Positions 8,293 through 17,543 are shown, counted from the stretch's first letter. The stretch is DNA of 41,558 bases from an uncultured Spirochaetaceae bacterium (GCA_944389085.1 CALXLB010000071.1:1-41558), one strand, 5' to 3'. The notes: generated by a model from the sequence alone, not told the origin. Translations and numbers: made by a program.

Positions 8293-9363
8293 ATGAAGAT
8301 TGGTATACTTACGAGCGGCGGCGATTGCCCGGGTCTGAATGCTGTTATCCGTGGATTCGCAAAATATGTATTCAACAATATCAAGGATGCTGAGCTGATT
8401 GGTATCTCTGAAGGCTATCTCGGCCTCATTGAGAAAGAAGCGAGGAAGATGCAGCCTTCTGATTTCTCCGGTATCCTCAATGTCGGAGGCACGATTCTCG
8501 GTACTTCCCGTCAGCCTTTCAAGAAGATGACAGAGGAAGACAGAAACGGGCAGAGCAAGCTTGATCTCATGAAGAAGAACTACAAGGCTCTGGGGCTGGA
8601 TGTGCTGGTCACTCTTGGCGGTGCAGGTACTCACAAGACAGCAGCGCTGCTCTCTTCTGAAGGCCTCAATGTCGTAGGTATACCGAAGACCATTGATAAT
8701 GATATCTGGGGAACCGATGTGACATTCGGCTTCCATACTGCTGTAGATATCGCAACGGAATGCATAGACCGCATCCATACGACAGCTGCAAGCCACGGCC
8801 GTACAATGCTCATTGAGATTATGGGAAATAAAGTCGGCTGGCTGACACTGTATGCTGGCATTGCAGGAGGTGCCGATATCATTCTCATCCCGGAGATCCC
8901 ATATAATCCTGATACTGTAGTCAAGATGGTCAAGAAGAGACTTGATTCCGGTAAAGCTTTCAATATTATCGCTATCGCAGAAGGGGCCATGAGCCGTGAA
9001 GAGGCGAAGATGAAGAAGCAGGAAAGGCTTGAATTCAGAGGCGGCAGAGCTACCGGAACTGAAAAACTCGCAGCATATATCGAGGAAAAAGCAGAGGTTG
9101 AGACAAGAGTTGTCGTTCCTGGTCACCTGCAGAGAGGAGGTTCCCCATCACCATATGACAGATTCCTCTCTACTGAGATGGGGTCTTTTGCAGGAGAGCT
9201 TGTCAAGCGTGGCAATTTCGGTGTCACAGTGGCAATGAGAGATAACCATGTCACGTATAACAAACTTGAGGATATTGCTGGAAAAGCCAAGTCTGTTCCG
9301 GAAAATGATCAGAGAATTGCTATGGCAAGAGCCATCGGTATCTATTTCGGAGACGAAGCGTGA
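8293..9363 (+). CDS. pfkA: 6-phosphofructokinase
   Basis: This 356-residue glycolytic enzyme phosphorylates fructose-6-phosphate at C1. Visible motifs are LTSGGDCPGLNAVIRG at the N-terminus, GIPKTIDNDIWGTDVTFGF near residue 130, and MGNKVGWLTLYAGIAGGAD near 180. The Lys in PKTIDND is seen in the PPi-dependent and mixed-type groups. At the phosphoryl-donor loop the protein has GGAGT: the second-position Gly favours ATP, but the Asp that binds Mg-ATP in E. coli PfkA is Ala here. Donor specificity is therefore uncertain. The start at 8293 follows GGAGG and matches the family N-terminus; the frame is open from 8230. It forms an operon with ppx and ppk1. Confidence 0.93.
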   Translation: MKIGILTSGGDCPGLNAVIRGFAKYVFNNIKDAELIGISEGYLGLIEKEARKMQPSDFSGILNVGGTILGTSRQPFKKMTEEDRNGQSKLDLMKKNYKALGLDVLVTLGGAGTHKTAALLSSEGLNVVGIPKTIDNDIWGTDVTFGFHTAVDIATECIDRIHTTAASHGRTMLIEIMGNKVGWLTLYAGIAGGADIILIPEIPYNPDTVVKMVKKRLDSGKAFNIIAIAEGAMSREEAKMKKQERLEFRGGRATGTEKLAAYIEEKAEVETRVVVPGHLQRGGSPSPYDRFLSTEMGSFAGELVKRGNFGVTVAMRDNHVTYNKLEDIAGKAKSVPENDQRIAMARAIGIYFGDEA

Positions 9364-10265
9364 AGATTGCTGTAATAGATTTCTCCAGTACATCTCTTTC
9401 TCTTCTCGTTGAAGAAGTAAGCGGTGAGATGATGGTTCCTGTCGTTGGGCTGAGACGCTCGGTATCAATCCTTGGCTATATGTCTAAGAAAGGAAAACTT
9501 TCAGAGCGGGGTATTGAGAAGGTCGTCGATTCAATCAGATATCTGATGGAAGCAGCTGATAAAGTCGGAGCTGACAGTGTTCGTATCATCTCTACAGCTT
9601 CGATGAGAATCATCCGTAACTATGGAGAAGTCGAAAAAGCAATCAAAGCTGGTACAGGCCTTGCTGTCGATAACCTCGACGGCCAGGCTGAAGCCTATAC
9701 AGATTATGTTGCCAATCGCGAATACAGTGCGCTAGGAAGCACAATGCTGCTTGATATCGGGGGTTATTCATCATCATTGATTGACATGGATAACCCAAGT
9801 ATAGACAGAATGTTCACATTGAATATCGGGCCTGCCGCGCTATTCCAGAAATTCGATGGTATGTATCCTGATAAGGAAGATGTCAGGAAGATGAGACATC
9901 TGATAGCCAGAACCATCGAGAAGAATCTTGTTTTTCCGGAGAAGGAATTCAGACATCTGGTACTTACAGGGAGCAATGCCGAAGCTCTTTATGCTGTCTA
10001 TGCAGATCATTTTTCCATTCCAGACTGCACTTTCAGAACGATGGAAAGAAAAAAACTGAAAAAGATGATAAAGCATCTTGTCTCATCTGATGACAGAGCA
10101 CTTATACTTATCCGCAATGTCCCTGAGAAGGTCCATACATTGCTTCCTTCCGCAATACTGGCAGAGAAGATTGCCAGTCTGTTCTCAGCTGATGAATTGA
10201 TAGTTTCAGACAAAGGAGTCAAGGATGGTTATCTCAGGCTCCTCATGGAGGAAAATAATGAATAA
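9360..10265 (+). CDS. ppx: Ppx/GppA-type exopolyphosphatase
   Basis: This 301-residue protein of the ASKHA fold hydrolyses terminal phosphate from polyphosphate or converts pppGpp. The N-terminal phosphate loop reads MKIAVIDFSSTSLSLLVEE, a variant of the usual AAIDIGSNS. The second loop is MLLDIGGYSSSLIDM near residue 130, and ISTASMRIIRNY matches the family's ATSALR region. At ~300 residues it is the short, Ppx-core form without the C-terminal HD-like domain. It starts with GTG overlapping the pfkA stop as GTGA, so it is coupled to it. Its neighbour ppk1 makes polyphosphate, which favours an exopolyphosphatase role over pppGpp hydrolysis. Confidence 0.85.
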   Translation: MKIAVIDFSSTSLSLLVEEVSGEMMVPVVGLRRSVSILGYMSKKGKLSERGIEKVVDSIRYLMEAADKVGADSVRIISTASMRIIRNYGEVEKAIKAGTGLAVDNLDGQAEAYTDYVANREYSALGSTMLLDIGGYSSSLIDMDNPSIDRMFTLNIGPAALFQKFDGMYPDKEDVRKMRHLIARTIEKNLVFPEKEFRHLVLTGSNAEALYAVYADHFSIPDCTFRTMERKKLKKMIKHLVSSDDRALILIRNVPEKVHTLLPSAILAEKIASLFSADELIVSDKGVKDGYLRLLMEENNE

Positions 10266-12318
10266 GGAAAGAAATAAGGCTATAGAGCCTCCTTATATTA
10301 ACAGAGAATATTCATGGCTTCAGTTCGATAAAAGAGTTCTTGATCAGGCAAGAGATCCACAGAACCCTCTTCTTGAGCGTTGCCGCTTCCTCTCGATTTT
10401 CATCTCCAACCTCGATGAGTTCGTGAGGGTAAGGGTAGGATCTCTTCTTAATCTCGAACTCCATTCTCCTACATATATTGACAACAAAACCGGAATGAGT
10501 GCCCGGGATCAGATTGATATGATTCTCTCCCTCCTGCCGGAACTGTATAAGAAAGCTGATGAGACATTCAACAAGCTCCGCAAAGAGCTGAAGACTGCCG
10601 GTGTTGATATCCTCATGCCCCAGACAATCTCTGATAGCATGAAGACAAAGGCCTTCAGGTACTTCCAGGAGAACATGGTGCCTTTCCTTTCTCCTCTTGT
10701 GCTCGATGCAAAACACCCCATGATCCGTTTTGAGAATCAGAGGCTTTATCTGGTTCTGCGTCTTGAACGCGAAGGCAGGGAGATGTTCGGCGTGGTATCG
10801 ATGGGCAGAAGGATTGATGATCTTGTAAGGCTCAGCGGGGGACGTAAGGTAAAGCTTATTCCATCTGAAAGCCTCTTATACCTCTTCGGCGATCTTCTTT
10901 TCCCAGGTTCGACCGTTAAGGAGAAATCACTTCTCAGAGTGACAAGGAACGCGGATTTCGAAGTCTCTGTAGAAGATGCTGATATCGAATATGATTTCGA
11001 TTTCTCCAAGCTTATCAGAAACAAAGTCGAGAGCAGAGGAACTCTTGCCGCTGTCCGCCTTGAGATGAATACTCCTTCCGAGGATCTCAGGCAGTTCCTT
11101 ATTAAATATCTGGGAATAAAGAAGAATCAGGTCTTCCTTGTTTCCGGCTGTTTCTCCTACAAATATATGTATCAGCTTGATGAGTTCTTCCCTGTAGAGC
11201 TTGGGCAGCAGCTGAGATATCCATCCTTCAAAGGAAGCGTACCAGCAGGACTGCAGAGAGGAAACATGATTGATACAGTCCTGAAAAAGGATGTCTTCCT
11301 GGCATATCCATTCCAGACTATGGATCCTCTTCTCTGGCTTCTGGAGGAATGTGCAGATGATCCGAGGGTTTCCAACATCAAGATAACAATCTATCGCCTT
11401 GCCAAGAATTCACGTGTCGTCGCAGCTCTTTCACGTGCAGCGGAGAACGGCAAGGATGTATCAGTTGTCATGGAGCTGTGTGCCCGCTTCGATGAGGAGT
11501 CGAACCTCAGCTATGCCCAGCAGCTTCAGGAAGCCGGATGCACAGTTTTCTATGGTATTGAGAATTACAAAGTACATTCGAAGATCATCTCCATAGTTCT
11601 GCAGGATAAGGGGGAGGTCAGATATATCACGCATCTTGGGACTGGAAACTACAATGAGAGTACTGCAAAGCAGTATACAGATTTGAACATCATCACATCC
11701 GATAAGGAAATCGGGCAGGATGGCGTTGCGTTCTTCCGTAATCTGGCAACTCTCAATCCCGATGCAGGATACAGCCGCCTTCTGGTTGCTCCTGCCTCTC
11801 TTAAAGCTGGAATCCTGGCTGCCATGGATAAAGAGATTGCAAAAGGTAAGAACGGTTCCATCATATGCAAGATGAACTCGCTCTCTGACAAGGACATGAT
11901 TGATAAGCTTGTAGAGGCTTCCAAAGCTGGTGTGACAGTCAAGCTTCTTATCCGTGGCATCTGCTGTCTGCTTCCGGGCGTCCCTGAGCTGACAGAGAAC
12001 ATCATGATCAGATCTATTGTCGGACGCTTCCTTGAGCATTCGAGAATCTACAGCTTCGGCTCAGGTGAGATGTATATCTCCTCTGCTGACCTGATGACAA
12101 GGAATGTCGATAGGCGTGTGGAGATTGCGACCCCTGTTCTCGATCCGAAGATCCGTGAGACGATTCTCAAGATGCTCGACATCATGTTCAGTGATAACGT
12201 CAAAGGCAGGGAACTTAGGGGAGACGGACACTATACGACAATAGAAAGCAATGGAAAGCATGTGGATTCGCAGGAGAAATTCCTTGAGCTTTTCAGAAAC
12301 GGAAAGATTTATCTTTGA
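10258..12318 (+). CDS. ppk1: Polyphosphate kinase 1
   Basis: This 686-residue enzyme polymerises the gamma-phosphate of ATP into inorganic polyphosphate and can run in reverse. The N-terminal domain begins INREYSWLQFDKRVLDQA, and the head domain includes RCRFLSIFISNLDEFVRVRV. The two phospholipase-D-like catalytic domains carry the two conserved histidines: YKVHSKIISI (the autophosphorylated His in E. coli) and FLEHSRIYSFG. HLGTGNYNESTAKQYTDL is also intact, so the enzyme should be active. The start at 10258 follows GGAGGAAAATA and overlaps the ppx stop by 8 bases; the frame is open upstream to 10225, but the homology begins after it. A terminator hairpin follows. Confidence 0.96.
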   Translation: MNKERNKAIEPPYINREYSWLQFDKRVLDQARDPQNPLLERCRFLSIFISNLDEFVRVRVGSLLNLELHSPTYIDNKTGMSARDQIDMILSLLPELYKKADETFNKLRKELKTAGVDILMPQTISDSMKTKAFRYFQENMVPFLSPLVLDAKHPMIRFENQRLYLVLRLEREGREMFGVVSMGRRIDDLVRLSGGRKVKLIPSESLLYLFGDLLFPGSTVKEKSLLRVTRNADFEVSVEDADIEYDFDFSKLIRNKVESRGTLAAVRLEMNTPSEDLRQFLIKYLGIKKNQVFLVSGCFSYKYMYQLDEFFPVELGQQLRYPSFKGSVPAGLQRGNMIDTVLKKDVFLAYPFQTMDPLLWLLEECADDPRVSNIKITIYRLAKNSRVVAALSRAAENGKDVSVVMELCARFDEESNLSYAQQLQEAGCTVFYGIENYKVHSKIISIVLQDKGEVRYITHLGTGNYNESTAKQYTDLNIITSDKEIGQDGVAFFRNLATLNPDAGYSRLLVAPASLKAGILAAMDKEIAKGKNGSIICKMNSLSDKDMIDKLVEASKAGVTVKLLIRGICCLLPGVPELTENIMIRSIVGRFLEHSRIYSFGSGEMYISSADLMTRNVDRRVEIATPVLDPKIRETILKMLDIMFSDNVKGRELRGDGHYTTIESNGKHVDSQEKFLELFRNGKIYL

Positions 12319-12326
12319 GTGGATGC

Positions 12327-12350
12327 GCCGCTGGATAAGCGGCGTTCTGC
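12327..12350 (+). terminator. Terminator after ppk1
   Basis: CGCCGCT and AGCGGCG form a GC-rich stem around GGATA shortly after the ppk1 stop, followed by a short T-containing tail (TTCTG). The U-run is weak, so termination may be partial. Confidence 0.55.
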
Positions 12351-12408
12351 ATCGGCTTGCACCATAATCGCTTGTTCCTGTATCATGCTTGGGAAATAGG
12401 AGAAGGTT

Positions 12409-13939
12409 ATGTCAGACTACAAGCGTAATACCCCCCTGTTCATTCAGTAAAATTCTGCTGATTTGTCTTTTTTCAGTCATAATTGCTGTATCTTTTGCAT
12501 CATGCAGAGATGTAATATTGCTTCTTCCTCCTCATGATGGTTGCTCCGGAGAAGGCGCGGAGATTGTCGAGATAGAAGGTTCTCCCGTTGTTCCTGATGG
12601 ATATGAGGGTGAACAGCCTGTGCTTTCCATTCCTGCCATGGCAAACGGAACAATGATTGAGAGCATAGCAACACTCAATTCATGGGTATCATCGGTTCCT
12701 GAGAATCTGAAGGTGGGAGATTGGTATACCGATGAGGCATGTACAACTCCTGTCGTTATTCCGTTTGCAATCACACCGGAGACAAAGCTCTATCCTAAAT
12801 TCGAATATGTGATTCCGATGGTCAGCTATGTCGCCAGACTGATACATAAGGAAGGCTTTGAAGTTCCAGAGGTATCAGGACTTCCTGAGACAAAGGAAGC
12901 CAGCGAGGTTGAGACTCCAGAGCTTACTGCAAAACCGACTGCAGATGGCTTCACATTCATTGGCTGGTATACAGATCCGGATGGTATCACAAAGCCTATA
13001 ACTGACGCTGAAATCGATAAGGAAAAAGGAAATACTTTCTATGCTCTCTTCCTTCAGTCTGAAGTAAAAGTGGATGATGGTATTCATGAACCTGTTACAT
13101 ATTATGCTGCTTCCAGAACAACAGCAGAGTCAGAGCCTCTCAGCGTCTCTGCAGGTGGATTCTATGAAGTGAGAAACACAAGTACAGCTAATACTATAAC
13201 AAAGGATCTATACATTCCTTCAACAATCATCGGTGTACCTGTTGAGATTGGTGAGCGTGCATTCTGGTCTGAGGACATAGGTGACAATATTAATGTGGAT
13301 ATCACTGTCAGGAATATCGGGGACAATGCATTCGAGAGTATCGGGTTTGGAAAGAGTGCAAGTTCTTCTGATGGGCTTTCTTATTCCTTCAAGGCAATTG
13401 GAACAGAGGACCTTGATGGAAGAATAGGCGAGAGTGCTTTTGCAAGTGCAGATTTGGGTAATATAGCTTTAACTGTAGTTGATGTTGTAATCGAGAACAC
13501 AGGTGTTGTAGCGGGAAGTGCTTTGAATAGTCTTTCAATTCTCGAGTCTACCAGTTTCCCGGGGTCGGCAACACTCAAGCTCGGTCATGTTTCTGCGAGT
13601 GCTATGGATAGTATGAACTTCTTTGAAGGCGGTAATTTCAGAGAAGAAGTAGATGCTACTGTTTCTATCACCATTGATTATGCTGAAGACCTTATCAGTT
13701 CCAGCAGTAATTTCTTCACTGATTTCGAAGGCCATGCAATCATGGAAGTGAATATAACTGATACAGCGGAACTGTTTATGGGTATTTTTTCCTATTTTGA
13801 AGTCGGTGATAGCCGCGATTGTACTGTAGATTTCTATCTGAATACAAATGCTTCTGGAATTGATCTTACTGACTCCAGTGTGTTTGAATTTGGTAGTGGG
13901 GTTACTTGCTATTACAACGGAGAGGAAATCTCTATTTGA
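12409..13939 (+). pseudogene. InlB-repeat/BspA-like surface lipoprotein, out of frame at a C6 tract (possibly phase variable)
   Basis: The ATG at 12409 has a good AGGAG, but its frame ends after 13 codons at TAA 12448-12450. Removing one C, or adding two, in the C6 tract (12431-12436) joins it to the long downstream frame and gives a lipoprotein signal peptide: MSDYKRNTPC, then FSKILLICLFSVIIAVSFASC with lipobox FASC. The mature part (~480 aa) carries two InlB B-like repeats (WYTDEAC...LYPKFEY and GWYTDPDG...FYALF), then BspA-type repeats (IGERAFW, IGDNAFES, IGESAFA). Without the frameshift the only start is a TTG at 12389 lacking a ribosome binding site. The product would be a surface-anchored adhesin-like protein. 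The alternative to phase variation is sequencing error or decay. Confidence 0.75.
12431..12436 (+). repeat. Poly-C tract (C6) at the frame junction
   Basis: Six C residues lie in codons 8-10 of the ATG-initiated frame. In-frame expression of the lipoprotein needs 5 or 8 C residues. Tracts this short slip less than longer ones, so this one is a weaker contingency candidate than the G9 tract at 25589. Confidence 0.6.
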
Positions 13940-13966
13940 GGTTTTCCTCCATTATCTTTGGTATTG

Positions 13967-14003
13967 GCACCGCGGGGTAAGAGTCTCTGCGGTGCTTGTT
14001 TCT
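13967..14003 (+). terminator. Terminator after the lipoprotein gene
   Basis: GCACCGC (13967-13973) pairs with GCGGTGC (13989-13995) and is followed by TTGTTTCTTATT, a reasonable rho-independent terminator 28 bases past the stop. Confidence 0.7.
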
Positions 14004-14061
14004 TATTCAGCTTTTGCCTGTGTCACATGTATTTTTCCAGCCATGATGGTATTATCGCGGT

Positions 14062-15399
14062 ATGGAAAACACAGCTTCTGATTTCACCCAAGGTCATATT
14101 GCCAGTAAACTGATACGCTTCATGCTTCCGATTCTCGGAGCACTTGTCCTGCAGGCGGCATATGGTGCTGTCGATGTTTTGATGGTGGGCTGGTTCGGTA
14201 CTACTGAAGGGCTTTCCGGTGTATCCACGGGAAGCAGTATCATCAACCTCGTGACATTCGTTTTAACATGACTCGCGACTGGTATCACAGTGCTTCTTGG
14301 TAATTTCATAGGCAGCAAGAATACCGAGAGAGCAGGACGAATGATCGGGTCTGCAATACTCTTTTTCTTGATAGTAGGTATTGCTCTGACAGCTGTTCTG
14401 ATTGTCTTTGCAGAACCTATTGCCAGACTGATGAGATCTCCGGAAGCTGCTTTAGATAACACTGTCTCCTATGTGAGAATCTGCGGAGCAGGTATTCTCT
14501 TCATCATTGCATACAATGTCATCAGCTGTATTCTCAGAGGTATCGGGAACTCAAGGCTACCTCTGATTTTCGTCGCGATAGCGTGTGCTGTGAATATAGT
14601 CGGAGATTATACTCTCATTGCGATTTTCCATATGGACGAGGCTGGAGCTGCGCTTGCCACTGTCGGCGCGCAGGCTGTTTCCGTTGTTCTTTCTCTGATA
14701 ATCCTCAGAAAGGAGAAGCTGCCATTCACGCTGAAAGCCAAGGATATTGTTTTCAGCCGTGAGCTAGGTTCATTCCTGAAGATAGGTTCTCCGATAGCAC
14801 TGCAGGAGCTGATGACTCAGGTCTCCTTCCTTGCGCTTATTGCTTTCATCAACAATCTTGGCCTTGAAGCTTCCGGAGGATATGGTGTTGCCAATAAGAT
14901 TGTCACTTTCGTTATGCTTATTCCTTCCTCAATCATGCAGTCTCTTTCATCATTCATTGCACAGAATGTTGGAGCTGGAAGAGAGGACAGGGCAAGGAAG
15001 ACAATGCTTACAGGTATGGGGCTTGGAGCATTTATTGGTGTATTCATGTTCATTCTTGCATTCTTCTGCGGTGCAGGGATATCGAACATATTCGCCAGCG
15101 ATGAAGGTGTAATCCTCCGTTCTGCAGAGTATCTCAAAGGTTTTGCACCTGAAGCTATCGTTACAGCTGTGCTCTTCTCTTTCATGGGATACTTCAGCGG
15201 TCATGGCAAGACGCTTTTTGTGATGATCCAGTCTCTCATGCAGACGCTGATTGTACGTCTTCCTGTTGCTTATATCATGGCTTCCAGACCGGATGCGAAT
15301 CTGACACTGATTGGTATTGCAGCGCCGCTTGCTACTGTTTTCGGCATACTGATCAATGTTGGTTATTATCTCTATTTCAGAAAGAAAACAAAGATGTGA
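14062..15399 (+). pseudogene. MATE family efflux transporter interrupted by an in-frame TGA
   Basis: The two parts lie in the same frame: 14062-14271 (MENTASDFTQGHIASKLIRF...) and the rest up to 15399. They are separated only by a TGA at 14269-14271 in NLVTFVLT-stop-LATGITVLLGNFIG. MATE proteins normally have Gly near this site, so a GGA to TGA change is the simplest explanation. The intact product would be ~445 residues with 12 membrane helices, exporting drugs or organic cations by Na+ or H+ antiport. Features such as GAVDVLMVGWFG and the GIGNSRLPLIF segment fit the DinF/NorM class. Internal GTG restarts are too far into the membrane domain to give a working protein. Sequencing error is possible; selenocysteine is unlikely here. 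Confidence 0.85.
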
Positions 15400-15403
15400 A
15401 AAA

Positions 15404-15425
15404 AGCGGAGCCTCTCAGCTCCGCT
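15404..15425. terminator. Shared hairpin terminator between MATE gene and pgi
   Basis: AGCGGAGC (15404-15411) and GCTCCGCT (15418-15425) form a perfect 8-bp stem around CTCTCA. On the minus strand it is followed by a T run (the A run at 15399-15404), so it is strongest as the pgi terminator; it also sits just past the MATE stop on the plus strand. Confidence 0.8.
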
Positions 15426-15445
15426 GATGAATGAATCTAATGCTT

Positions 15446-17023
15446 TCAGATCAGAAGGTCTGCATAAGCTTTAAGAAGCTCATCGCCTTCGCATCCTGCA
15501 AGGACTTTCTTTGCAAGTACTTTACCAAGTTGCACGCCTTCCTGATCGAAGGAATTGAGATTCCAGATGAAGCCCTGGAACATGACTTTATTCTCGAAAT
15601 GGGCAAGAAGGGCTCCCAGGGAGGCTGGTGTGAGTTCTTCGCCATAGATGAGAGACGACGGTCTGTTTCCATCGAACTCCTTGTTCGGATTCTCATCATC
15701 CTTGCCTCTTGCAAAAGCCGCAATCTGGGCTGAGAGGTTTGCATTGAGTTTTGTCTGGCTGTATGAACCTGCTGTCACGATATCCTTTCCATACTGGCAC
15801 TTCCTGAAACCGATGAACTGGAGAGGAATGATGTCAGTTCCCTGATGCAGGAGCTGGTAGAATGAATGCTGGCCGTTTGTTCCCGGCTCGCCGAAGATGA
15901 CAGGTCCTGTAGGATATGAAATCTTCTCGCCGTTTCTGTTCACATGCTTTCCGTTTGATTCCATATCGAGCTGCTGGAGATGAGCAGGGAAGCGGGAAAG
16001 TGCCTGTGAGTATGGAAGTATTGCCGTTGCAGGGTATCCTGCGATGTTCCTTAGATAGAAACCTGCAAGTGCATCCATCAGCGCGCCATTCTTTGTGATA
16101 TCCTTCTCTGTGGAGAGAACGTCTTCCTCATGTGCTCCATCGAGAAGGGCACGGAATGTATCAAATCCATAAGCAAGGGAAAGAACGACTCCGCCGACAC
16201 CTGATGTGGAGGAATAGCGACCGCCGATGTAATCATCCATGAAGAAGACGGCAAGCATTGAACTGTCGGAGGCAAGAGGAGATGTCTTGCTTGTTACAGC
16301 GACCATGTGCTTTGATGGATCGAATCCCTTGATCGGTGATTTCTTCAGAGTCTCCAGAACCAGATCCCTGTTTGTGAGTGTCTCCTGTGTTGTGCCGCTT
16401 TTTGAAACAAGGATGAAGAGTGTTGTCTCGAAATCCAGGTGTTCGATTACAGCTGCGGCATCGTCCGGGTCTACGTTGGAGATGAATTCACCTTTGAGCT
16501 GTTTCACACCGTTTCCATCTGCCCAGCCCTTGAGTGCCAGATAGAGAGCTCTTGGTCCCAGATCTGAGCCGCCGATGCCAATCTGGCATACAGTTGTGAA
16601 AGCTTTGCCTGTGGAACCCGTGATCTTCCCGCTTCTGACGCTCTCTGAGAACTCTTTGATTCTTTCGAGTTCTCCTTTGTAGAATTCGTCCTTGTCTTCA
16701 CCGTCAGCGACGATTTTTGTCCCCAGAACGTTGCCTCTGGTGAGCTGATGAAGAACGAGGCGCTTCTCGCCGGTATTCATCATTGCACCTGACAGCAGTT
16801 CCTTGTATTTGCCGATTGTATCAATCTCATCTGAAAGTGATTGCAGCAGGCTTACAGTCTCATCGGAAAGAGGCATGGCTGCCCAGTTGTATCTCAGTCC
16901 GCCTCCGAGCCTGATATCATGTGTTTTTACACGCTCCGGTGTAAGAAGCTCCTTTACAGTGTTCTTCTTTGCTTCAAGAAGAGCTTTGTATCCCTTTGTC
17001 TTGTCCAGATTGATGTATTCCAT
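15446..17023 (-). CDS. pgi: Glucose-6-phosphate isomerase
   Basis: This 525-residue cytoplasmic enzyme interconverts glucose-6-phosphate and fructose-6-phosphate. Recognisable segments are QIGIGGSDLGPRALYLAL near residue 165, FILVSKSGTTQETLTN near 250, GGRYSSTSGVGGVVLSLAYG near 310, and FGEPGTNGQHSFYQLLHQGT, which holds the conserved EPGTNGQHSFYQL signature. C-terminal QEGVQLGKVLAKKVL is also typical. The start has a good AAAGGAG 6 bases upstream and lies three bases after the argR stop, so pgi is the second gene of an argR-pgi transcript. That pairing is unusual, since the two functions are not obviously linked. Confidence 0.96.
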   Translation of the reverse strand: MEYINLDKTKGYKALLEAKKNTVKELLTPERVKTHDIRLGGGLRYNWAAMPLSDETVSLLQSLSDEIDTIGKYKELLSGAMMNTGEKRLVLHQLTRGNVLGTKIVADGEDKDEFYKGELERIKEFSESVRSGKITGSTGKAFTTVCQIGIGGSDLGPRALYLALKGWADGNGVKQLKGEFISNVDPDDAAAVIEHLDFETTLFILVSKSGTTQETLTNRDLVLETLKKSPIKGFDPSKHMVAVTSKTSPLASDSSMLAVFFMDDYIGGRYSSTSGVGGVVLSLAYGFDTFRALLDGAHEEDVLSTEKDITKNGALMDALAGFYLRNIAGYPATAILPYSQALSRFPAHLQQLDMESNGKHVNRNGEKISYPTGPVIFGEPGTNGQHSFYQLLHQGTDIIPLQFIGFRKCQYGKDIVTAGSYSQTKLNANLSAQIAAFARGKDDENPNKEFDGNRPSSLIYGEELTPASLGALLAHFENKVMFQGFIWNLNSFDQEGVQLGKVLAKKVLAGCEGDELLKAYADLLI

Positions 17024-17026
17024 CTC

Positions 17027-17497
17027 TCACTCCTTTATCTCAGGTATTCTGGCATTGAAGCTGTCCAGAAGATCTTCTTTTGTCATTCCTTCGCGGAGAA
17101 TGACGAAAATCGTATCATCTCCCGCGACGGTTCCGAGAATCTCGGGAAGAGCCAGCACATCCAGTGCAAAGCCTACGCTGTTGGCATGTCCAGGTCTTGT
17201 CTTGATCACCCCGAAGTTTCCAGAGAACTCTATCGAGATTATACCTCTTCTTACGTCCTGTATGTAGCTTTTCTCAGATTCGCTGACAAGGTCGCTTTCA
17301 GGAAGGGTATAATAATAGCCGGACCATCCGTCGGAGATTTTCCCGACCTTGAGCATCTTGAGATCCCTCGACAGTGTTGCCTGTGTTACGTTGTAGCCTT
17401 CCTTCTTCAGCAGTTCCAGAAGAGTATCCTGGTTATCTATTCTGTTATTTCTGATCAGCTCTTTGACAACTGTTAAACGATTATGACGTTCTTTCAT
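17027..17497 (-). CDS. argR: Arginine repressor
   Basis: This 156-residue regulator represses arginine biosynthesis or activates its catabolism when arginine is bound. The N-terminal winged helix includes the recognition region YNVTQATLSRDLKMLKVGKI (residues ~35-54). The C-terminal hexamerisation/arginine-binding domain has LPEILGTVAGDDTIFVILRE, with the GDDT segment that contacts arginine. Length is normal. It is divergent from lemA; its 130-base upstream region contains TGCATA repeats resembling ARG boxes, which suggests autoregulation. Pgi is co-transcribed downstream. Confidence 0.95.
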   Translation of the reverse strand: MKERHNRLTVVKELIRNNRIDNQDTLLELLKKEGYNVTQATLSRDLKMLKVGKISDGWSGYYYTLPESDLVSESEKSYIQDVRRGIISIEFSGNFGVIKTRPGHANSVGFALDVLALPEILGTVAGDDTIFVILREGMTKEDLLDSFNARIPEIKE

Positions 17498-17513
17498 CTG
17501 TTCTCCTGAAAAA

Positions 17514-17543
17514 ATGCATAAGTATGCAATATCTATGCAATAT
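17514..17543. promoter_or_regulatory. Candidate ArgR operator (tandem TATGCAATAT repeats)
   Basis: TGCATA-AG-TATGCA (17515-17528) is a perfect palindrome close in layout to an ARG box. TATGCAATAT occurs twice, at 17523-17532 and 17534-17543, exactly 11 bases (one helical turn) apart. The site lies 17-46 bases upstream of the argR start, where tandem ARG boxes would allow autorepression. The match to the usual TGAAT-type half-site is imperfect. Confidence 0.5.

Noticed and set aside
14269..14271. The TGA in the MATE gene as a selenocysteine codon
   Set aside because: MATE exporters are not known selenoproteins and I see no clear SECIS-like hairpin just downstream; a point mutation or error is simpler.
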